Below are positions 52,389-60,988 of a DNA stretch of 64,000 nucleotides, in pieces. The stretch spans positions 62,001 through 126,000 of the forward strand of contig CAKSOL010000007.1 in NCBI GenBank assembly GCA_934477125.1. The letters run 5' to 3'. Source of the DNA: an uncultured Eubacteriales bacterium (GTDB lineage: Bacteria > Bacillota > Clostridia > Oscillospirales > Acutalibacteraceae). Numbering within the stretch: the first letter of the stretch is position 1; each line of letters starts with the position of its first letter. The notes under the pieces are model-generated. The model was given only the letters and a program-made list of their open reading frames with translations, was not told the DNA's origin and searched no databases. Position numbers and translations under genes: made by a program.

Positions 52389-55300
52389 GTGAAAAGTAAA
52401 AAAATACTCAGTTTGGCAACTGCAACAGCGCTTATCCTTTCTTTGTTCTGCAACATTCCCGCATTCGTTTCGGCTGAGCCGACGGACGGCTGTTATATAG
52501 ATTTCAGCCAATACAAATTTGAGCCGTTAACAACGGAAATCTATAATTCATATAAGGAAGAAAACCCCGATAAAACGCCTACTGCCGGTAATATGTATGA
52601 TGTTAATATATATGACGGCAGCAAGGTCGGAACATACAGTATGGCAGAGGATAATGAGGCTTCGGGCGGCAAATATCTTAATTATGTTAAGGATGCCGGC
52701 GGTAAGAACGGTGCATTGTACAGCTATATGTTTGTTGCAAATCCCACCGGCAACTACGCCACAAACGACAGCGATAAGCATATTGTTTTAGCCGAGGATA
52801 CAACCTACAGTATGACTGTCCGTTATAGAATTACCGACTTATCCGACGGCTATAATCTTAATTTGTTTACGTTTGCCTCAAGCGGTGTTGCAACACCGAA
52901 TAATACTCAGAACTGGCAGGACAGGGTAAACGTCAAACTGGGTCTTGGCAATACCGGCGGATGGACAGAGGAAACATATTCATTCAAAACTCCGCAGGCT
53001 TACGCCGGCGATGTTCCTCACAGCCTGCTGGTTGGTTTTGAGCCGCGTGTAAACGGCAGCACAGCGCGTCCGGCAGAAGGTACCGCGCTTACATATAACC
53101 TTTCCGTTGATTATATAGAAATTAAGAAATCCGTTGCTCCGCAGCATATGGAAATCGATTTTGATAACTACGACATTTCAAAGGTTGTCGGATACAGCGG
53201 TTCGATTGCGGCAGAAAATGACGCGCTTTGGGTAATTGGTGAAGCAGATGGCAATAAGTATATGAGCTACCCGTCAACGGGTGCAATGATAAGCGATAAT
53301 TCTTTGCCTTACGGCTTTATGGCAAATCCGACAGGTTCCGGTTCTTTCGCCGACAGAAAAAATGCTTTTATACTTGAAAACGGCGCGGAATACCGTATAA
53401 GCTTTAAATACAGGCTTTCCGAGCTGGCTCAGGGCGGAACGCTTACATTTAAGGTCGGAGCGACAGCCGGTTTTAACTGTATGAACGAATGGTCCGGCGC
53501 TAACAAAAGCATTGCTCTTAGTCCGCTTGAGGAAACCGAATCGGTTAAGCTTTCTGCTTCCGAAGAATGGAAAACCGTAAGCTATACCTTTACAATGTCC
53601 ACAACAAATACCGGTAGTGATATTCGGCGCAGTATGCAGGTTGCTTTTCTTCCTAATTGGAATCAGAGACAAGTTAAGTATACTCTCGATATTGACGATA
53701 TAGTTGTTGACCGCCTATCTGCCGTAACGATAGTTGATGAGAAGGGCAATAGAACGGTTCAAAAGGGCGCACCGGCAACTCCGGCAGACGGCAGAATCGG
53801 CTTCGGCGGAAATACTGCCGAGAGCGTTGTTTTCGATACCTCGGTAAATTCCGAGATTTACACAAGACCTACCGCCGAGTGTGTCGAGCGCACGGAGTAT
53901 TATTACGACAGCGCAATGACAAGACCGATTGCCTCGATGAATTTCTCGGTTTCTGACGAGACGGTATATTCAAAGAAGATTTTTAAACAGTCCTCGGTAA
54001 ATCAGGTTGCTTTCTGCGGCTTTGATGAATACGGCTTACGCTCAAGCGGCTATGATTACGGTCAGTTCGGAAAATACGGATATTTGAATACCGACAGCGA
54101 GCATGTATGGGATATTGTCGATACAGAGAGCTATACCGGTTCAAAGTCAATGCATATGGCGCTGTCGGGCGGCTTTGGCGATGCAAGAAAATATCTTTAT
54201 ATCGGCAACGGATATGAGTATGAGGATAACGTTACATACCATGTTTCATTAAAAATTAAAAAGGACGCGGCGATTGAACAGAATGGTTACCTCAGAATAA
54301 CCCTTGGCGGCGGAGGAGATGTTTACGGCAGATTTATTTCCGGCGGCGACAGCTCTGTTATAACCGTTCCGGCGGAAAGCCTGTCCGAAGAATGGACCGA
54401 ATATACGCTTCCGATAACCTTTGTTCCTCAGACTATTGAAGCACATCCCGATTTTAATGCGGACTTTTACCGCGGACCTGCACTGAAATTCGATACTGAT
54501 TCAAATGTTGCGGTATATCTTGACTCGATAACAATATCTACGGTTTGCGGCTCTGTTTCCGGCGTACTTGCGGACGGCGACAATAACGGACTCAGAATAA
54601 CCGCCTCTTATTTTGACAACGGCAGCAATACGGTAACTCTCGCAGGAACCGAATACGGCGTTATCGAAAGGGGAATACTCGCAAAATCCTCAACAAACAA
54701 TGCAGCTCTTAAAGAGGACGGCGACGGCGTTTTAAGCGTTAAGAAAACCGACGGTTTTGACGATTATTGGGCTGACGGCGCAAACGGGGAGAAGATTTTC
54801 TCGATGCTTATAGAGAATGTCGCCGACCGCTGTGTAACTGCGCGCGCATATGTAAAGCTTGATAATAACATAACCTATTATTCATCCGAATCCGTTATAA
54901 CCGCCGCTTCCGATATTCCGGAGGGATACACCCTTGTCTGGGGTGATGAATTTGACGGCGAGACGCTTGACACATCAAAGTGGAGCGACGCGGATTCCGA
55001 TACATACGGGGCAAATACGCAATATGTCTATTACTGCAACGGGAACAATGAAAAGGTTAAAACCCTTTTCTTAAAAAACGGTATGCTTCAAATGCAGCTT
55101 CAGCACCGTTCCGAGCTGGGGCTCAGCACCTCCCAGTATCAGTATAACGCTCCGAAGGGACTGACAACCAAGGACACTGCGAACTTTAAATACGGCTATA
55201 TCGAAATGCGTGCAAGAATACCCTATAAAAACGGTATACAAAGCAGCTTTTGGTTTAAGTCCGACGGCTCTCTTGCCGAAAGGCAATCTGATACGGCGGC

Positions 55301-55772
55301 GGAAATCGATATGATAGAAACCTTCGGATATACGGATACCGTTGTTCCTAATATACATAAATGGTATCCGTCGGATAATTCAACGCTCCATTCTCAGTAT
55401 AACAATACGAAAGGTCTTACGCCGCAGAGCAAGAAATTTGAAAGCGCGTCGCTTTCGGAAGAATTTCATATCTACGGTATGGAATGGACCGAAACCGAGA
55501 TAATTATGTATGTCGACCGCAAGGAGTATGCAAGATTTGATATAACGAAAAACTATGAGGGCGATGAAAACGCGGTAGGCGATATGAGCGCTTTCAGGGA
55601 CCCGGTGCGTATGATAATCGGTTTTTCTCCGTACCTCAGTGAACTGGGTCATTATGATTTCGTCGGAGGCGGTCTTGGCTTTACAACCGCAGACACCGAT
55701 TTTTCACAGCCGTACAGTATCGATTGGGTACGTCTTTATCAGAAAGACGGCTGTGAATTGCATACAAAGTAA
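52389..55772 (+). CDS. Secreted modular GH16 endo-glucanase-like protein
   Basis: 1127 residues; a GTG start after GAGAGGAG. A signal peptide (1-30) is followed by beta modules; the first (about 35-250) is a close paralogue of the module in the 1795-residue protein (shared PTAGNMYDVNIY and FASSGVATPNN). After further sandwich domains, the GH16 domain lies at about 847-1120 (LVWGDEFDGETLDTSKW), with the catalytic motif E972-I-D974-M-I-E977. There is no membrane anchor or LPXTG. It should be released or held by the modules. Laminarinase or lichenase activity is the usual expectation; the exact glucan is unknown. Confidence 0.88.
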   Translation: MKSKKILSLATATALILSLFCNIPAFVSAEPTDGCYIDFSQYKFEPLTTEIYNSYKEENPDKTPTAGNMYDVNIYDGSKVGTYSMAEDNEASGGKYLNYVKDAGGKNGALYSYMFVANPTGNYATNDSDKHIVLAEDTTYSMTVRYRITDLSDGYNLNLFTFASSGVATPNNTQNWQDRVNVKLGLGNTGGWTEETYSFKTPQAYAGDVPHSLLVGFEPRVNGSTARPAEGTALTYNLSVDYIEIKKSVAPQHMEIDFDNYDISKVVGYSGSIAAENDALWVIGEADGNKYMSYPSTGAMISDNSLPYGFMANPTGSGSFADRKNAFILENGAEYRISFKYRLSELAQGGTLTFKVGATAGFNCMNEWSGANKSIALSPLEETESVKLSASEEWKTVSYTFTMSTTNTGSDIRRSMQVAFLPNWNQRQVKYTLDIDDIVVDRLSAVTIVDEKGNRTVQKGAPATPADGRIGFGGNTAESVVFDTSVNSEIYTRPTAECVERTEYYYDSAMTRPIASMNFSVSDETVYSKKIFKQSSVNQVAFCGFDEYGLRSSGYDYGQFGKYGYLNTDSEHVWDIVDTESYTGSKSMHMALSGGFGDARKYLYIGNGYEYEDNVTYHVSLKIKKDAAIEQNGYLRITLGGGGDVYGRFISGGDSSVITVPAESLSEEWTEYTLPITFVPQTIEAHPDFNADFYRGPALKFDTDSNVAVYLDSITISTVCGSVSGVLADGDNNGLRITASYFDNGSNTVTLAGTEYGVIERGILAKSSTNNAALKEDGDGVLSVKKTDGFDDYWADGANGEKIFSMLIENVADRCVTARAYVKLDNNITYYSSESVITAASDIPEGYTLVWGDEFDGETLDTSKWSDADSDTYGANTQYVYYCNGNNEKVKTLFLKNGMLQMQLQHRSELGLSTSQYQYNAPKGLTTKDTANFKYGYIEMRARIPYKNGIQSSFWFKSDGSLAERQSDTAAEIDMIETFGYTDTVVPNIHKWYPSDNSTLHSQYNNTKGLTPQSKKFESASLSEEFHIYGMEWTETEIIMYVDRKEYARFDITKNYEGDENAVGDMSAFRDPVRMIIGFSPYLSELGHYDFVGGGLGFTTADTDFSQPYSIDWVRLYQKDGCELHTK

Positions 55773-55787
55773 AGGGAGTTGACGGAT

Positions 55788-56084
55788 ATGAAAAAAATAT
55801 TTATCAGATTTTCGGTTATGACTTTGTCGGCAATTTTGTTACTGGGCGTTATTTCGGCAAATGCGCAAACAGGCATTGACGACGGTACCGTAAGGTTTCC
55901 GAGCGAGTACGGCGATGTAAATGACGACGGTGCAGTAAACATTCTTGACCTTGTAAGACTTAAAAAGTATATAGCAAAAATACCGAACGTTAATATTTGC
56001 AAGTCAGCCTCCGATTTGAACGGCGACGGCGAATATGACGCAGCGGATTTATCGGAGCTTAGAGCTTTACTTTTGAATATGTAG
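55788..56084 (+). CDS. Secreted dockerin-only mini-protein
   Basis: The ATG at 55788 is 9 nt after AGGGAG and is preferred over an upstream TTG. The 98-residue product has a signal peptide (about 1-26) and then almost nothing except a type I dockerin with two calcium loops, DVNDDGAVNILD and DLNGDGEYDAAD, each followed by a helix (LVRLKKYI, LSELRALLL). No enzyme or binding domain is attached. It might cap, compete for or plug cohesins. It lies 15 bp after the GH16 gene and may be co-transcribed. Confidence 0.8.
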   Translation: MKKIFIRFSVMTLSAILLLGVISANAQTGIDDGTVRFPSEYGDVNDDGAVNILDLVRLKKYIAKIPNVNICKSASDLNGDGEYDAADLSELRALLLNM

Positions 56085-56093
56085 AAACATTTG

Positions 56094-56126
56094 CTTTCTC
56101 CCCTGTGTTTTTCACAGGGGAGAAAG
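56094..56126. terminator. Stem-loop after the dockerin mini-gene
   Basis: 14-bp stem CTTTCTCCCCTGTG/CACAGGGGAGAAAG around a T5 loop. There is no following T run, so a barrier or stabiliser rather than a classical terminator. Confidence 0.45.
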
Positions 56127-56158
56127 GCGCGGTCTGCGGCAGATGAACATTTTGTAAC

Positions 56159-56193
56159 GCGGAATGGAGAATAATGATTATTCTGTATTCCGC
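56159..56193. promoter_or_regulatory. 35-bp imperfect palindrome before the ABC importer
   Basis: GCGGAAT..AGAATAAT/ATTATTCT..ATTCCGC, centred 53 bp upstream of the binding-protein gene. Its place suggests an operator or leader stem; no known binding protein is implied. Confidence 0.45.
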
Positions 56194-56228
56194 ATTGCAA
56201 AAGACAGAGTATTTATGTGAGGTAAGCT

Positions 56229-59090
56229 ATGAAAAATTTAAAACCGGGCTTTAGAAAAACAGTAGCGGCTGCGTTGGCGGCAGGGCTTTTAATCGGCGCG
56301 GCAATGCCGTTATCCGCCGAGAAAGCGGAAAAAGAGGACGGAGAAATATCCGCTGTATATAATTATTCCGACAGCAATGCTTACCGCGCATATAAAGAAA
56401 AATATTCTGATATAAACAACGCCGTATCGGATATAACTATTGCCGGCGGAGAAGAAACCTGCACGGATAAAGCGGGAAACGAATATAAAAACACGGCGCG
56501 CCTGAGCGCCGGCGAGACTGTTACATATTCCTTTGAGGCTGAGCAAAGCGGTTTATACAATATAAAATTATGCTATCTGCCGCTTAGCGAAGCCGGAGGG
56601 GATTTAAGCGTAAAGCTTATGCTTGACGGCGCTGTGCCGTTCAGCGAGGCGGAAAAGCTGAGCCTGCCGAGAATGTATAGGGACAGCGAGGGTGAGCGGT
56701 ATGACAGCTACGGCAATCAGTATTCGCCTGAGCAGGAGGAAGCCGGCGAATTTGTATCGAGGGCATTCTGTGATATAACCGGCGCCGAAAATATGCCGTA
56801 TGTGTTTTATATTTCCAAAGGCAGCCACAGTATTGCAATAACCTGCGGCGACGAGCCTTTCGCTTTGGAAAAAACGGTTATAGCCGCTCCGGACGCCGTC
56901 CCGGCTTACTCCAAGCTTGAAAAGAGCTATAAGGAAAAGGGATATATACCGGCTGACGGCGGGTCAATAATTATCGAGGGCGAGGATGCGGCGCTTAAAT
57001 CGACACGCGCGATTGTGCCTAAGTCCGACAGCACATCTCCTGCGCCGAATCCCTCAAGCTCAAGAAAACAGATTATAAACTATATCGGCGGAAGCAACTG
57101 GAAATCTCCCGAGGAAGAGATTATTTGGAAAATCAACGTTAAAAGCACAGGACTTTATCGGCTGAGCGCCATTTTCAAACAGGATCAGACCGTAAACGGC
57201 TATTCGTACAGAAAGCTTAAAATAGACGGTTCCGTTCCGTTTTACGAGGCGCTTAATCTTAAATTTTACTATGGGACCGGGTGGCAGTATTACGAATTTG
57301 CCGATGACGGGAAAAATCCGTATCTGTTTTATCTTGAAAAAGGCGAGCACACTGTAAGCCTTACCGCAACATTAAGCGAAACCGCCGAATTTTATAATGA
57401 GCTGCGCGAGATTACGTCGGATTTAAGCGATTTGTATCTTGAAATTGCAATGATAACCGGAGAAAGCCCCGATAAAAACCGCGATTACGATTTGTTTAAG
57501 CAGATAAACGGCTTTAACGATACGCTTTCTGCAAATTACAGCAGGCTTACGGGGCTTGCAGCAAGTATGAAAAAGCTGTCGGACGGGGAGGAAACCTCGT
57601 TCGTGTCAGCAATAAACAATATGGCGCGCGTGATTAAATCAATGATTGACAATCCGTATACGGCGCAGAATTACATTACCGATTATTACAACAATTATAC
57701 AACTCTGAGCGCATGGCTGTATGATATGAAATCAATGCCGCTCAGTATTGACAGACTTTGCTTTTATCCGTCGGACAGCTCCGAAAAGCCGGATATGCCG
57801 GGACTTTTCAAAAGGCTTATTTTCAGCTTGGAAAGATTTGCGGTATCGTTCGCGTCTGAGTACGGAAACGCAAAATCGGAGGAAAAGGATCTTAAAATAT
57901 GGGTCAACTGGGGAAGAGACCAGGCTATGGTGCTTAACTCCCTCATCGAAGAATCCTTTACGCCGAATACCGGGATAAAGGTTAATCTTGAGCTTACTGA
58001 CGCAACGCTTGTCAAGGGGATGCTTTCCGGCAACGCACCGGATTTGTCGCTTCATCTTCCGAGAACCGAGCCTGTTAATCTTGCAACGCGGGGCGCACTT
58101 TATAATCTGACGGAATTTGAGGATTACCCGGATATAATAAAGCGCTTCGGAGAGTCTGCGGATGTGCCGTACAGATACAAAGGCGGAACATATGCCCTGC
58201 CGGATACGCAGTCGTTTTATATAATGTTTTACCGCAGGGATATTTTAGAAAAGCTGGAAATTCCCGTTCCCGAAACCTGGGACGAATTTTTGGCGGCAAC
58301 TGCAGTATTGCAGCGCAACAATATGCAGTCATGGATACCGTATACGCAGATAACAACCTCTGCAACGGTAAATACGGGTGTTGGAGGACTTAATCTTTTT
58401 GCCTCGATTTTGCAGCAGCACGGCGGCAGCTTTTATAACGACGGCAAAACGGCAACAATGCTTGAAAGCCCAACGGCTCTTAATGCGTTCACATTCTGGA
58501 CGGATATGTATACTAAATATAAGCTTCCTACAACCGCAAGCTTTTATAACCGTTTCAGACTCGGCACTATGCCGCTCGGCGTAGAGGTGTATACGCTTTA
58601 TACAACGCTTAAAGAGGCGGCTCCGGAAATTGACGGGAGATGGGGGATAGCTTTGGTTCCCGGAACCCGGCAGAACGGAACGGTCAATCATACCGTTTCG
58701 GGCGCGGGTACTGGCTGCGGAATAATATCCTCATCAAAGCATAAAAAAGAGGCATGGGAGTTTCTTAAATGGTGGACGTCCGCCGATACGCAGCTCAGGT
58801 ATAACAACAATGTCGAGTCTATTTTAGGCGCGGTTTCAAGAACAACAACGGCAACGCTTGATGCGTTTAAGGAAATGTCCTGGGAGAAAAGCGATCTTGA
58901 AATATTGCTGGATCAGAGAGAACAAATATCGGAAATACCCGAGGTTGCCGGCAGCTATTATGTTTCGCGCGCGGTGGACCAGGCGTTTTGGGCGGTTATA
59001 AACGGCGAGGAAACAGCCAAGGATTCGCTGAGCGAATGGGCGGAAATTGCGGATAACGAAATAGAACGAAAAATTAACCAGTATAAATAA
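56229..59090 (+). CDS. Large carbohydrate-binding ABC substrate-binding protein
   Basis: 953 residues, roughly twice the usual length. A signal peptide (1-30) precedes an N-terminal half of two CBM-like beta domains (about 40-220 and 240-390; ETVTYSFEAEQSGLYNIKLC and YRLSAIFKQDQTV) and a helical linker. A family 1 solute-binding fold follows from about 553 (DLKIWVNWGRDQAMVLNSL) to the end (WEFLKWWTS). No lipobox is seen. It likely binds glycan chains and passes oligosaccharides to the two permeases downstream. Similar long binding proteins occur in Paenibacillus and Clostridia clusters with the same neighbours. Confidence 0.85.
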   Translation: MKNLKPGFRKTVAAALAAGLLIGAAMPLSAEKAEKEDGEISAVYNYSDSNAYRAYKEKYSDINNAVSDITIAGGEETCTDKAGNEYKNTARLSAGETVTYSFEAEQSGLYNIKLCYLPLSEAGGDLSVKLMLDGAVPFSEAEKLSLPRMYRDSEGERYDSYGNQYSPEQEEAGEFVSRAFCDITGAENMPYVFYISKGSHSIAITCGDEPFALEKTVIAAPDAVPAYSKLEKSYKEKGYIPADGGSIIIEGEDAALKSTRAIVPKSDSTSPAPNPSSSRKQIINYIGGSNWKSPEEEIIWKINVKSTGLYRLSAIFKQDQTVNGYSYRKLKIDGSVPFYEALNLKFYYGTGWQYYEFADDGKNPYLFYLEKGEHTVSLTATLSETAEFYNELREITSDLSDLYLEIAMITGESPDKNRDYDLFKQINGFNDTLSANYSRLTGLAASMKKLSDGEETSFVSAINNMARVIKSMIDNPYTAQNYITDYYNNYTTLSAWLYDMKSMPLSIDRLCFYPSDSSEKPDMPGLFKRLIFSLERFAVSFASEYGNAKSEEKDLKIWVNWGRDQAMVLNSLIEESFTPNTGIKVNLELTDATLVKGMLSGNAPDLSLHLPRTEPVNLATRGALYNLTEFEDYPDIIKRFGESADVPYRYKGGTYALPDTQSFYIMFYRRDILEKLEIPVPETWDEFLAATAVLQRNNMQSWIPYTQITTSATVNTGVGGLNLFASILQQHGGSFYNDGKTATMLESPTALNAFTFWTDMYTKYKLPTTASFYNRFRLGTMPLGVEVYTLYTTLKEAAPEIDGRWGIALVPGTRQNGTVNHTVSGAGTGCGIISSSKHKKEAWEFLKWWTSADTQLRYNNNVESILGAVSRTTTATLDAFKEMSWEKSDLEILLDQREQISEIPEVAGSYYVSRAVDQAFWAVINGEETAKDSLSEWAEIADNEIERKINQYK

Positions 59091-59100
59091 AGGCGGCAGA

Positions 59101-60030
59101 ATGGTGATAAAAATGAAACTTATCGATAAAAAGGAAAAAGCGGGAATTGAAACCTCTTTTAAAGATAAATTGCCGTATTGTATTATGCTGGCGCCGTTTA
59201 TAGTGTTCTTTACCGCTTTAATAGCCGTGCCTATGATAGCCTCGGTTGTGCTGAGCTTTTTTGAGTTCGATATGGTGTCGGCGCTGGTGCCTTCGGGCTT
59301 TTCTAACTATTTCCGTATGCTTTTTGACGACGAGGTATTTGTAAAAACCTTTAAAAATACCCTTGTGCTTGCGGTTATAACCGGTCCGGCAGGCTTTTTC
59401 CTTTCGTTTGTTTTGGCGTGGTTTTTAAACGAGTTTAAGCCTATGGTAAGAACGGTGCTGTCCTTTATGTTTTATTGCCCTGCTTTAATCGGAAACGCTT
59501 ATTATATATGGCAGGTTGCATTTTCATCGGACAGCTACGGCTATGTAAACAGTATGCTTTTGTCGCTGGGATTTATAACGGAGCCGGTACAATGGCTGAA
59601 AAATGCAAGCTATGTTATGCCTATTATAATCGCGGTTCAGCTGTGGATGAGTATGGGAGTATCGTTCCTTGCAAATATTTCCGGACTTCAGAACGTAAAC
59701 GGCGAAATGTATGAAGCGGGCGCAATAGACGGTATACGCAACCGCTGGCAGGAGCTATGGTATATAACGCTCCCGTCAATGCAGCATATGCTGCTTTTCA
59801 GCGCGGTTATGCAGATATCCTCGGCATTTTCCATAAGTCAGCTGCCTATTGCTCTTGCGGGTTACCCTTCGGTCGGGAACAGGGTGGATACTATTGTTTC
59901 ATATCTTGCTGATGCAGGTACCGTGCGGTATGAAATGGGTTATGCCTCGGCGATATCCGTATTGCTGTTTGTCATTATGATTATTGTAAGGGTAGTAATA
60001 GGCAAGCTTATAAATAAGGTCGGAAAGTGA
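59101..60030 (+). CDS. ABC sugar permease, MalF/UgpA-like
   Basis: 309 residues; ATG at 59101 (ATG at 59113 is an alternative). Six membrane helices and the EAA-type loop GAIDGIRNRWQELWYITLPSM define the binding-protein-dependent permease family (MalF-like). It works with the MalG-like protein next door; no ATPase gene is present in the window, so a shared MsmK/UgpC-type ATPase elsewhere is likely. It is 10 bp from the binding protein gene. Confidence 0.93.
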   Translation: MVIKMKLIDKKEKAGIETSFKDKLPYCIMLAPFIVFFTALIAVPMIASVVLSFFEFDMVSALVPSGFSNYFRMLFDDEVFVKTFKNTLVLAVITGPAGFFLSFVLAWFLNEFKPMVRTVLSFMFYCPALIGNAYYIWQVAFSSDSYGYVNSMLLSLGFITEPVQWLKNASYVMPIIIAVQLWMSMGVSFLANISGLQNVNGEMYEAGAIDGIRNRWQELWYITLPSMQHMLLFSAVMQISSAFSISQLPIALAGYPSVGNRVDTIVSYLADAGTVRYEMGYASAISVLLFVIMIIVRVVIGKLINKVGK

Positions 60031-60042
60031 GGAAAACGGATT

Positions 60043-60969
60043 ATGAAACAAAACAAAGCTGCTTCCGGCAAACCGGGACTGTTTAAGCTCATACACGAAA
60101 GCAGAGCCGCAAAAAAAACCTCACAAAGCAGAAAATATACACGTTCAAAGGCAGGAAACACCGTTTATGTTGTTATTCTGCTTGCCTTGGGACTTTTTTC
60201 GGTACTGCCGCTTGTATACTGTATTGCGACCTCGTTTAAGCCGCTTGACGAGCTTATGATATTTCCGCCGCGCTTTTTTGTGAACAGACCCACCCTTCAG
60301 AATTATCTTGCACTTCCCGGATTGCTTTCCAACCTCAGAGTGCCGCTTTCAAGGTATATATTCAACAGCTTTTTTGTGGCGGTAATAACAACATTTCTTT
60401 ATGTAACGGTTTCAACGCTTGCGGCGTTTGTTCTTACTAAATCGCCGCTTAAATCCAAGAAAAAGATATTTACGGTCGTACAATATGCGCTGCTGTTTAA
60501 TACATATACTCTGGCAATACCTCAGTATCTTATTTTCTCGTATATCGGGGTTATAGATACCTATTGGGCGTATATCCTGCCTCATATCGCCACTACAATG
60601 GGAGTTTTCCTTATGAAGCAGTATATGGAGGGCAGTATTCCGGACGCAATTATGGAGGCTGCAAAAATAGACGGAGCGGGACCCTACAGAATATTCGCAC
60701 AGATTATTGTCCCTATGGTCAAGCCCTGTATAATGACGCTTACGCTTTTCGGATTCAGAGATGTATGGTCTGCGCTGCCGAACGGAACGATATTTAATGA
60801 ATCGCTTAAAACCCTGCCTGCGATTATGACGCAGATTAACGCGGGCGGAATAGCGCGTTCGGGAAGTGCAATGGCGGTTACGGTAATAATGATGATACCG
60901 CCGATGATTGTGTATATGATATCTCAAAGCAATGTTCTTGAATCGATGAACAGCGCCGGAATTAAATGA
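60043..60969 (+). CDS. ABC sugar permease, MalG/UgpE-like
   Basis: 308 residues; GAGG before ATG, 12 bp from the preceding gene. A basic N-terminal cytoplasmic segment of about 40 residues precedes six helices. The EAA loop reads EAAKIDGAGPYRIFAQIIVPMVKP, diagnostic for the inner subunit of carbohydrate importers. It pairs with the upstream permease. Confidence 0.93.
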   Translation: MKQNKAASGKPGLFKLIHESRAAKKTSQSRKYTRSKAGNTVYVVILLALGLFSVLPLVYCIATSFKPLDELMIFPPRFFVNRPTLQNYLALPGLLSNLRVPLSRYIFNSFFVAVITTFLYVTVSTLAAFVLTKSPLKSKKKIFTVVQYALLFNTYTLAIPQYLIFSYIGVIDTYWAYILPHIATTMGVFLMKQYMEGSIPDAIMEAAKIDGAGPYRIFAQIIVPMVKPCIMTLTLFGFRDVWSALPNGTIFNESLKTLPAIMTQINAGGIARSGSAMAVTVIMMIPPMIVYMISQSNVLESMNSAGIK

Positions 60970-60988
60970 CGGAGGGGAAATGTGATTT

